A stretch of 36,492 nt of DNA. Source: Bryobacter sp. (GTDB lineage Bacteria; Acidobacteriota; Terriglobia; Bryobacterales; Bryobacteraceae). Positions within the stretch are counted from its first letter, which is position 1. The number at the start of each line of letters is the position of its first letter. The notes under the pieces were generated by a model that had not been told where the DNA came from, did not search any database, and worked only from the letters and a program-made list of their open reading frames with translations. Location of the stretch: assembly GCA_022843605.1 (NCBI GenBank), contig JALHNI010000062.1, positions 1-36,492 of the forward strand. The letters are read 5' to 3'. The translations under genes and the position numbers were made by a program. Shown here one piece after another: positions 1 through 7,128 of the stretch.

Positions 1-214
1 CGTCCCCCGCGTCGTTGCCCTCGGCCTGTGTTCCTGCTCCCCGCGTCCATCCTACCCCTCCCCGAGCGTCACCCTGACGCCCTTACCCCACTTGCGCCTC
101 CTCTCACCCCAACTTTCCCTATCTGGTATCCCCTGCCGAGTGTCAGGCACCAAGATTCCTCCGTCCCTGCCGAACCTCACTCCCACGCGACCTCGTTCCC
201 CCCGTCCGATGACT

Positions 215-248
215 GGCACCATCGACCGGCAGGCACCATCGACCGGCA
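215..248. repeat. perfect tandem duplication, 17-bp unit
   Basis: GGCACCATCGACCGGCA occurs at 215-231 and again immediately at 232-248 with no mismatch. It shares the GGCACCA start and the 17-bp period with the array at 299-347, so both look like members of one diverged minisatellite family. Confidence 0.85.
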
Positions 249-298
249 CTACCCCGACTACTCCACCCTACTCTGCCCCTTCTCCCTTTTCGGGAGTG

Positions 299-347
299 TC
301 AGGCACCAACGCCTCTCAGGCACCAACGCCTCCGGCACCAACGCCTC
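299..347. repeat. tandem array, 17-bp unit with GGCACCAACGCCTC core
   Basis: TCAGGCACCAACGCCTC is found at 299-315 and 316-332. A third copy of the 14-base core lies at 334-347, two bases shorter in spacing. The array starts inside a GTGTCAGGCACC motif that also occurs alone at 140-151. Confidence 0.85.
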
Positions 348-348
348 C

Positions 349-705
349 TCAGGAACTCTCTCCAACATGAAGGCTGTCCACGAAGTCCCTCAACCCTTTA
401 ACGTCAGAGAAACTTGTTAGCATCTTCCCATGACACTCCAGCCAACTGATCAGCCGCAGCGTATCGATTGGCATCCTGTCTCTCGGATTGTCTACCAGAT
501 CTAAACGATCAAACGAGCACCTCATTGCCCAACAGGCACGGCGCAAGACGTCATCTGTCAAATTCGTTTCGTTGAGGATAGAGGACATACTTCTTGCTAT
601 GTGGTCTCCCTCGCACATAAAAATTTTGTAAGACAAACCGCTCTTATTAAAAACTAGTTCGAATAGGAACGCTTGACAAAATCTAGATAGTTGTGAGTCA
701 CTCAA
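349..705 (-). CDS. small protein behind the RHS gene, possible immunity or partner protein
   Basis: A 118-residue soluble protein that I do not recognise. It has no signal peptide or membrane segment, looks mostly helical, and has charged stretches around NETNLTDDVLRRACW and DNPRDRMPIDTLR. The start is TTG (703-705). It is chosen because an AGGAG site (716-720) follows the TAA stop of the RHS gene directly and lies 10 bases before the TTG, so only 15 bases separate the two genes. The gene is visibly more AT-rich than the RHS body. Position, size and composition fit the immunity gene that often follows a polymorphic RHS toxin. That role is inference, because the RHS tail is not a toxin family I can name. 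It could instead be a short unrelated cargo gene. Confidence 0.6.
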   Translation of the reverse strand: MSDSQLSRFCQAFLFELVFNKSGLSYKIFMCEGDHIARSMSSILNETNLTDDVLRRACWAMRCSFDRLDLVDNPRDRMPIDTLRLISWLECHGKMLTSFSDVKGLRDFVDSLHVGESS

Positions 706-720
706 ATAGTTGACACTCCT

Positions 721-3700
721 TTACGGAAGTCTGTAAGTAATTCCCGGAAATTGGAAAGTCGTAACGCCGTCCTGAATCTGCAAGATGGTAGTCTGCGCAA
801 GAAATGTCCAATCTATTCCAGCATAGTGTACTTTAAATGACTGGTGAGTAATATCAACCATGTCGCTGCCGTTACCGCACCCACCGTAGGGCGAGTCGCG
901 AAATCGCCCCGTCTTGTCAGTAATCCCGCCAAACTTCCGCCATGGCTCAAAGTAGTAGGGTCGTCCGTCATTCGGATAGTACCCAGTTGCGGAGAACGTC
1001 TGTTCAAGAATCACTAGTCCCTCGACGTTAAATGGCTTGCCAAATTGATCGAGGATTTGGTAAAGGATGTTGAGGTAATGCGGTACTGTTCCATTCGTTC
1101 CGTCGCAACCTGGGATTCCTCCTGTAATATAGGTTACATTTTCACGAACCGCGTAAAGCGGAATGCGGACCCTTCCGCCTGAGGCCGTCAGGACCGTGGT
1201 GGGCGCTACGGAGCATGCATGGGGATTCGATGTCGAGATCGGCGTCAAATTGGCAGACAGACACATGTAGGTCAGGGTGCCGCAAGCTTCAACACTATCT
1301 CCTACCAAACAACTGCCTGCCGCTGCTGGGGGTTCGGTCGTCCCTCCTCCCACCGTAACGCAAACCGGGAGCCAATCGCTTCCCCCGCAGATCGGTCCGG
1401 AAGCCCAAATGGCGCCTCCGCCACCACCGGTGATTGGATTTGGGGGAGCTAGTAGCACGGCGGGTTCAGTAATGAGCCCCGAGGGGTCGGTTCCGTTTGC
1501 CGGATCGCTACTTGTGTAGCTGTACCGATTCCAACTTGAGGGCTGCGAACTTATGGCACTCGCCTGCAGCGGATCCGCCGTCAGGAATCGGCCCGAGGCA
1601 TGCTGGTAGTAGCGATTCTGCGCGTAGTCCAGCGCGGTCGAATCCCGATAGTAGCTCGCGAAGGAGTCAGCGTTGGAGACCGTGCCTGACTTGGCTTCGC
1701 CGTACGGGTAATACGAGCCAACCGAGCCAAGACGGTCTTTGACCTGCAGACGCCTGCCATGAGAATAACTATCAAAAGCTACCTGCGTAAAGCGCAGGTC
1801 CGAGCCGATGACCGCCAACTGAGCGGTAACGAGACGTTGGCCGTCGGCACCCCAGAGCACGAAGTCGTTGTTCTTCCAGAGCCGCTGATTAGACGTCGCG
1901 TAGGCATAAGTATCAGAGGCAACGGTCTTCAAGCGGTCGAGCACATCGTAAGTCATCGTGCCCTGGGCTGGCGTGCTCGTGGTGTTGCCGTTGGCGTCAA
2001 AGGCGTGCGACTGGACCCGGTTCGTCACCGGATCCACCAGAATCGCCTGCGTCGGAACGGTGCCCTTGATCGCGTTCTGCTGCAGACGATTCCCGAAGCC
2101 GTCGTACAGCCAGGAGAGACCCCACTGCGGCGCGCTCCCCGAGTTGGCGGTGGTCTCGGCGCGCGACAGCCGGCCCAGCGTATCGTACTGATACTCCAGT
2201 TCCTCGCCAGTAATGTAGTTCTTCTGCGAGATGAGCTTGCCATCGTTGGCGGTAGCCGAGAATCGGTATTCGAGGTCGAGTTGGCCGGGCACGGTGAGGC
2301 GGGTCATCTGGCCCAGGGCATTGTACTGCCGGGTTTCGGTTTGCGAACCACCGCCGGTGAGATTGAACCAACGCATCTGGGTGAGCTGCCCACTGACATT
2401 GTACTGAACCTGATCCACCAGCGTTTGCGGCGACGCCGCGCCGTTCACCTGATAGGTGGTGCCCGACGGACGACCCATGGTGTCGTAGCTGTAGTTGTAG
2501 AGGTAGCCGGGGACCGCAGCGCCGCCAGGCGTATACGTGGTGGGGTAAGTGGTTTGCGCCAGCGCACCCCAGTTGTTGTAGGCATACTGCACTGTCAGGT
2601 CGGCCGTCTTCTCGACGCCGCCCACCAACCGCGTCACCTTTACTGTCTTCGACGCGACACGGCCCATGGCCGAGTACGTATACTCTTCGCGCATCTTCCC
2701 CTGCGAGCAAATGGCCGTATCGGAGTTCCCCCATTCGATGGCGGCCAGCCGCCCGTAGGTGTTCGGCGAAAGATCGTACAGATAGTTGTAGACATCGCAG
2801 GCGACGACCGTGCCGGACGAATTCTTGGGCGTCACGGTGAGGATGCGGCCATAGGCGTCATAGGCGAGGTCCACGCGCTGATTCTTCGCGTCAATGGTGT
2901 AAGCCAGCCGTCCGCTGTTGTAGAAGTATTGCTTCGTGCCGGTTTCAGGCTGGGTGACGGAAGTGAGAAGAGGGCCAGTGTAAACAAAAGTGCGGGTTTG
3001 CGTCACCGTGCCCTGCCCGGTAGCGCGCGGCATGGTGACGAGCTTCATCTGATCGAGCAGCGTGTACTGATAGTTGGTGACGTAGTCCGCGCCGCCGGCG
3101 GGATTGGGCTCATTCACCTGGGTGAGATGCCCAAGCCCATTCATCGTGTAGCGCTTCCAGCGTCCAGCGGGATCCGTCACGGTCACCTCATTCCCCGAGT
3201 AGCCGTAAACGGTATTGCCGGCTGAATTCGGCGCCTGAACCTGAAGCGTGCGGCCTAACCCATCGTAGACATAGGTCGTCCAGAGCGGCGTACCGCCAGG
3301 CGCATAGGGTAGGGACTGACGCTTGAGCTTGCCGAACGGCGTGCAGGCGCAACTGTCGTACTCGGTGTCGGCGATGGTTTTGACGCCTGCGCCGTCGCCA
3401 AGCTCGACACGCACGGGCCGTCCGAGACCGTCCACCGTGGTGCGGGTGAAACGGCCATTGACGGTTTGGGTGACCTGATTGGCGGCGTCGTTGTAGCTGT
3501 AATTGACGTAGTTGCCGTCCGAGTTCGATTGCTGGGTAACCCGGTTCTGGCCATCGTAGCCGTAACTGACCGTGGTGCCGTTGGGCTGCGAGGAACTGGT
3601 AGGCGAAAGAATCGTACTCCAACTCAGCGAGGTTTGCAGGTTCGGGTTGCTGTTCGGAGTCATGAGCGTCGGCACCATGAAGTAACTGGCGCTTGAGTAG

Positions 3701-6237
3701 GAGTAGTTGACCTGACGGCCGTGGGCATCGGTGGACTGGGTGACTTCGCCCAGCAGGTTGTACTTGATGGAGCCCGCATAGATGCCCAGGCGATGACTGC
3801 TGGTGATGTTGCCGCGCGTGAGGTACGACGTACCGTAGTTAGGCGTATCGTGCCAGTAGGCCGTACCATTGATCGTATCCAGGGTATTCGACGGATAGAC
3901 GTCGTAATCAGCGGAGAAGAGCGACTGAGAACTGCCGCCACCCGAGACGTAACAATTCTTGGGCAGCCGATTCAGGTAGTGCGGATTGGGCTGCCCCGGA
4001 ACGATGAAATGGTATTGGCAGTAGGTGGTGCGCGCGGGTGAAGTGAGCTGGTTGAAGTCGAAGACCTTGGCCTCGGTAACGTTGCCGTAGAGGTCAACCG
4101 TTTGTTCGGTGCGGCTTTCGCGAGCGGCGCCGGTGCCGGGATTGAGCGTGGTGTTGGTGGCTTTGAGGTACGGAACGGTGTTCGCGTCCTGGGCGTAGGT
4201 AAAGACATGGCGGCGCAGAGTGGTGGCCAACGCCCAATCCGCCGTTTCGTCCAGTTGAGTGAGGAAGCCCCGCGTATAGTCGTTGGCGCTCGAGAAGGTC
4301 CACTTCTTGGCGCCCACAGTGGAGGGGTCTTTCACGATGAGGCTGGTATGAAGGTGCTGACCGGAATCGCCGGCGTTCCGCTCCAGGTTGTAATTGACGG
4401 TGGGGGCACCCTGGGCCTTGATGAGCCCGCGCGATGAGACTTCGCGAATCGTTACGTTACCAAGAAATGTGAACGGGCTGTGGGCCCAGGTGAGTGCGCC
4501 TTTGTAGGGCAGATCCACGCGGGTGAGTTCGCCATGCGCATTGTGCGTCAGCGTGGTGGTGAGGTTGGTTCCCGTCTGGACGGAGGTTTGCAGCAGAGTC
4601 GTGGAGCCGTAGCTTACCAGATTGAAGGGATCGGTGAGGGCGGTACTGGCGTAGGTAAAGGTCCGGCTCTGGCCGGAGTTCGGCGGACCGGTGATCGAGA
4701 CCAGGTGGGGGATGGAGTCAGTATTGTAGGTAAAGTTGTAGCCAAAGCCGTCGTTGCCCCAGGCCAGGCTGGGCCGCGAAGAGGTATTGGCCGTGGAGGA
4801 GCCGATCGCAGGGGCGTACAGGATTTGGAGGTAATTGCCGTTCGAGTTTTGGATGATGGTGGGGTAGAGGGTTCCGGCGTCCTGTTCCTGCCCGCCAGAG
4901 GCTGCTCCCATCTGCCAGAAGATGCCGGAATGAAACCAGAGCTTGGCTGTCGCCGGATCGTAGGAAAGATAGCTGCCGTCTTTGGATTTCCAGACACCCG
5001 CGGAGTTTACGTCCAGTTTGTACTCGGCGCCCGTCGAGTCAGTGAAGAGGTAATAGCCAAAGGTGTACTGATCGATCCAGACGGGCGTAAGCGCGCCGGC
5101 GAGCAAACGCCAGCCGAAGCCGAAACCGAGGTCGCCCCCGAGCTTCTCCACAGTGGAATTCGTTTTGCGCCAGTTCTGGGAATTGTAAGTCAGGGCCAGG
5201 GGCAAGCCGCCGCCGTTGCGGAATTTCAGTTGCCCGATGCCAAAAGTGTAGTTGAGGTTGCCGGAGAGCGTGTCAATCGACTCTCCCATGCCGCCCCAAC
5301 TGGCGGCATGGTTGCTGATGCCGACGCGGCGCGGGTTCTGGTTGGTGGAGAGCAGGGCGGTGGTGGTGGCGTTCAACGTGGCGGTGGTCGCGCGGTTGAG
5401 GTGACCATCCACGGCGACCACACCGAGGGTATAGGTTTGGCTGGGCAGGAGTCCAGGAAAGTTGAAGGTGGTTTGGCTGGTACGGCCAACGTAGGCGCCA
5501 TTGCGATAGAGCTCGTAGTTGTGGATGCCATAGCCATTCGTATCGTCAACGGCCGCATTCCAACTCAACTGGATGTTGTTGGCATTGGGAATGGCGGAGA
5601 GACCGGTTGCAGGAGACGGGGCGATGCGGTCGATGATGCCGAGACTGACAGGCAACTCCGCAAACTGGTTGGCTCCTGGATAGACAGCGTGGCCAACGCC
5701 GGGCTTGCCACCGGAGAGAGACGTATTATTTACGGTCCATTGCTGGCCGCCAATGACGACGGTGACACCAGGGCTGGGTCCATCGTTGCGAACAAAGGAG
5801 CGCCAGACGCCGCCCGGCACAAAGGTCTGGTTGGTGAGATAAAGCAGTTGGGTCCAACCATTGATGCCATTGACTTTCGAGATGGTGAGCGCCATACGGC
5901 AATCGGGAGCGTCGAGACGCAGTTGGACCCGGTAAGCGTCGCCGGTGAGGTAGTCGTTGTAGTTGCTGGTGGCGCGGAGCAGATGAAGGAAAACGCGCGT
6001 GCCGGGACAGGTAGCCGGCAGATTGGAGCGTACTTCGTGGTCCGCCGTACCGTCAGGAACGGCCAACGTGGAGATTGCCACTTTGCCGCCAGAGCTCGGG
6101 CTCGTGTTGAGCTGCCAATTGGTGGGATTGACGACGCCACCGGGGAAACTGTCCGTGAAGTACCAGGTATAGGCGGCCTGGAGCACAAAGGACAATGACA
6201 AAAGAAGAACCAGGAGAACGGCGAAGCGGTTTCTCAT
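721..6237 (-). CDS. exported RHS-repeat protein with FN3 domain
   Basis: A 1838-residue protein. Residues 1-21 form a signal peptide. Residues 25-200 look like a beta-rich lectin-type domain, and about 207-297 is a fibronectin type III domain. From about 320 to 1530 there are many RHS/YD repeats (such as YDGLGR, YDAYGR, YDTMGR). The RHS-associated core follows (YYQHASGRFLTADP, then WNRYSY, ending in DPSGL at residue 1588). RHS repeats build a large hollow shell that encloses the C-terminal part. The remaining 250 residues begin with a Gly/Pro-rich linker and contain eight cysteines, as expected for an exported disulphide-bonded domain, with LYQILDQFGKPF-type beta sequence. I believe similar tails occur in other acidobacterial RHS proteins, which argues against a classical toxin. 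DNA for the tail looks less GC-rich than the body. The next gene downstream is tightly spaced. Confidence 0.9.
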   Translation of the reverse strand: MRNRFAVLLVLLLSLSFVLQAAYTWYFTDSFPGGVVNPTNWQLNTSPSSGGKVAISTLAVPDGTADHEVRSNLPATCPGTRVFLHLLRATSNYNDYLTGDAYRVQLRLDAPDCRMALTISKVNGINGWTQLLYLTNQTFVPGGVWRSFVRNDGPSPGVTVVIGGQQWTVNNTSLSGGKPGVGHAVYPGANQFAELPVSLGIIDRIAPSPATGLSAIPNANNIQLSWNAAVDDTNGYGIHNYELYRNGAYVGRTSQTTFNFPGLLPSQTYTLGVVAVDGHLNRATTATLNATTTALLSTNQNPRRVGISNHAASWGGMGESIDTLSGNLNYTFGIGQLKFRNGGGLPLALTYNSQNWRKTNSTVEKLGGDLGFGFGWRLLAGALTPVWIDQYTFGYYLFTDSTGAEYKLDVNSAGVWKSKDGSYLSYDPATAKLWFHSGIFWQMGAASGGQEQDAGTLYPTIIQNSNGNYLQILYAPAIGSSTANTSSRPSLAWGNDGFGYNFTYNTDSIPHLVSITGPPNSGQSRTFTYASTALTDPFNLVSYGSTTLLQTSVQTGTNLTTTLTHNAHGELTRVDLPYKGALTWAHSPFTFLGNVTIREVSSRGLIKAQGAPTVNYNLERNAGDSGQHLHTSLIVKDPSTVGAKKWTFSSANDYTRGFLTQLDETADWALATTLRRHVFTYAQDANTVPYLKATNTTLNPGTGAARESRTEQTVDLYGNVTEAKVFDFNQLTSPARTTYCQYHFIVPGQPNPHYLNRLPKNCYVSGGGSSQSLFSADYDVYPSNTLDTINGTAYWHDTPNYGTSYLTRGNITSSHRLGIYAGSIKYNLLGEVTQSTDAHGRQVNYSYSSASYFMVPTLMTPNSNPNLQTSLSWSTILSPTSSSQPNGTTVSYGYDGQNRVTQQSNSDGNYVNYSYNDAANQVTQTVNGRFTRTTVDGLGRPVRVELGDGAGVKTIADTEYDSCACTPFGKLKRQSLPYAPGGTPLWTTYVYDGLGRTLQVQAPNSAGNTVYGYSGNEVTVTDPAGRWKRYTMNGLGHLTQVNEPNPAGGADYVTNYQYTLLDQMKLVTMPRATGQGTVTQTRTFVYTGPLLTSVTQPETGTKQYFYNSGRLAYTIDAKNQRVDLAYDAYGRILTVTPKNSSGTVVACDVYNYLYDLSPNTYGRLAAIEWGNSDTAICSQGKMREEYTYSAMGRVASKTVKVTRLVGGVEKTADLTVQYAYNNWGALAQTTYPTTYTPGGAAVPGYLYNYSYDTMGRPSGTTYQVNGAASPQTLVDQVQYNVSGQLTQMRWFNLTGGGSQTETRQYNALGQMTRLTVPGQLDLEYRFSATANDGKLISQKNYITGEELEYQYDTLGRLSRAETTANSGSAPQWGLSWLYDGFGNRLQQNAIKGTVPTQAILVDPVTNRVQSHAFDANGNTTSTPAQGTMTYDVLDRLKTVASDTYAYATSNQRLWKNNDFVLWGADGQRLVTAQLAVIGSDLRFTQVAFDSYSHGRRLQVKDRLGSVGSYYPYGEAKSGTVSNADSFASYYRDSTALDYAQNRYYQHASGRFLTADPLQASAISSQPSSWNRYSYTSSDPANGTDPSGLITEPAVLLAPPNPITGGGGGAIWASGPICGGSDWLPVCVTVGGGTTEPPAAAGSCLVGDSVEACGTLTYMCLSANLTPISTSNPHACSVAPTTVLTASGGRVRIPLYAVRENVTYITGGIPGCDGTNGTVPHYLNILYQILDQFGKPFNVEGLVILEQTFSATGYYPNDGRPYYFEPWRKFGGITDKTGRFRDSPYGGCGNGSDMVDITHQSFKVHYAGIDWTFLAQTTILQIQDGVTTFQFPGITYRLP

Positions 6238-6249
6238 GCTATTTCCCGA

Positions 6250-6633
6250 TTAACGGACGGAGAACCCGAAGTTATCCGGATTGAATTTCGCCTTTAGCTT
6301 TTGAAACTCCCGCAGGACGTCCGCGCGCCGGGCGTCGGTTTTGCGGAAGATTTGCACACGCGCATCCCGGGAGGAGTTGATGGAAGCGAGTTCGGCACGG
6401 GTCCGGGCCACAAACTCGACGAGGGCAAACTGCTCATTATCACTCAGTTCGGCGTGATAACCGATTAGATTCGGGGTATCCGAGAACATGGGCCGCCGGG
6501 GATCCTCCGGTTGTCCAGTACCGATCATCGGCACGATCGCCAAAATACGCTCATGAGTGAGACGCGGATCGACCGGACGGAATTGCGCCATTAAGGCAAT
6601 CGCGGCACAGAATAAGGCGAGTAATATTTTCAT
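6250..6633 (-). CDS. small exported protein of unknown function
   Basis: 127 residues starting MKILLALFCAAIALMAQ, a clear signal peptide with cleavage probably after MAQ. The mature part is about 110 residues, charged and probably helical, with the segment LSDNEQFALVEFVARTRAEL followed by Arg/Lys-rich helices. No family is recognised. The ATG at 6631-6633 is preferred over an upstream GTG (13 codons earlier) because a GGAGG site lies a few bases upstream and because the signal peptide starts there. It is 12 bases upstream of the RHS gene on the same strand and probably cotranscribed with it, so it may act in secretion or folding of the RHS protein; that link is inference. Confidence 0.7.
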   Translation of the reverse strand: MKILLALFCAAIALMAQFRPVDPRLTHERILAIVPMIGTGQPEDPRRPMFSDTPNLIGYHAELSDNEQFALVEFVARTRAELASINSSRDARVQIFRKTDARRADVLREFQKLKAKFNPDNFGFSVR

Positions 6634-6638
6634 ACATG

Positions 6639-6655
6639 ACTCCTCCGTGAGGAGT
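6639..6655 (-). promoter_or_regulatory. hairpin covering the ribosome binding site of the small exported gene
   Basis: ACTCCTC (6639-6645) and GAGGAGT (6649-6655) are perfect inverted repeats with a 3-base loop. On the minus-strand mRNA the second arm contains the GGAGGAG ribosome binding site for the gene starting at 6633. Folding would hide the site, so translation could depend on melting or on a bound factor. The structure is seen; the regulatory role is inferred. Confidence 0.5.
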
Positions 6656-6671
6656 AGTTTGCAATAAATCA

Positions 6672-6681
6672 CCCCCCCCCC
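6672..6681. repeat. C10/G10 homopolymer tract upstream of 6250-6633
   Basis: Ten consecutive C on the plus strand, G10 on the strand of the downstream gene. It sits 38 bases before the ATG at 6633, between a weak -35-like TTAACT (minus strand, 6685-6690) and a -10-like TATTGC (6661-6666) that are 18 bases apart. Slippage in such a tract would alter promoter spacing. Confidence 0.75.
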
Positions 6682-7128
6682 GCAAGTTAATTCTCGATTA
6701 ATTGCGGAGAATGGCCGATTTCGATCTCCGCTCCCTCACGGCGAGCGGTTCTGTTGGGAGGGTGGGGCGGCTGGTACGGCAGGGGGGACGACAGGGCGGG
6801 GTGGATTGGGTTCGTTGGGGCGGACTTCGGCCGTTTCAAATCATGACTTGCGCAGGGCGTCTGGAAGGCACCAAGCCTATGGCGAATGCACAAACACCGC
6901 TACCCGCAGTGGCACCCGTCAGGATTGAGGAGCGGCTACGCCCGGCAGAAAGTCTTCACACAGCCGAAGTTATCGAGATCCGGTGCCGGCATCGAAGTCT
7001 TCGCCGAGACGGATAAGCGCAGCGGAGCGATCCCCAGGGGAAGGCCGCGAACCTGGACTATGACTTCGTCGTAGGTGTAGCTGTATCGCCTTGAGTATAT
7101 CCGCCATAGTCTTCCATGACGGAATTGC
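6682..7128. other. intergenic region, possible remnant of a decayed gene end
   Basis: No intact gene is supported. The left part (about 6740-6815) is G-rich on the plus strand and contains a repeat-like block CCGCTCCCTCACGGCGAGCGG (6728-6748, read as two halves around CTCACG). The right part, near 6980-7094, gives plausible protein sequence on the plus strand only if two frames are joined: GAGIEVFAETD, then DPQGKAANLDYDFVVG ending in a TGA at 7092-7094. That may be the degraded C-terminus of a lost gene. Confidence 0.35.

Larger units (their letters stand above)
1..348. other. pyrimidine-rich intergenic stretch with short repeats
   Basis: No convincing gene is seen here. The plus strand is strongly C-rich and G-poor, and the open frames across it translate into low-complexity P/T/S-rich sequence with no recognisable family. 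It contains copies of a GTGTCAGGCACC motif (140-151 and 296-307) and two tandem arrays listed separately. It lies downstream of the minus-strand small gene at 349-705 and could hold its transcription end, but no clear hairpin with a T-run was found. Confidence 0.6.

Noticed and set aside
215..347. CRISPR array
   Set aside because: The 17-bp units are directly adjacent with no spacers, so this is a tandem repeat.
28..420. Plus-strand open frame of 130 codons across the left edge
   Set aside because: Low-complexity Pro/Thr/Ser translation produced by the C-rich repeats; no ribosome binding site and no family.
1759..3225. Long plus-strand open frame of 488 codons inside the RHS gene
   Set aside because: It lies fully antisense to clear RHS repeats and its translation shows no family or domain features; long antisense frames are common in GC-rich DNA.
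4480..6198. Plus-strand open frame of 572 codons
   Set aside because: Antisense to the N-terminal half of the RHS protein, Gly/Arg/Val-rich, with no signal peptide or recognisable domain.
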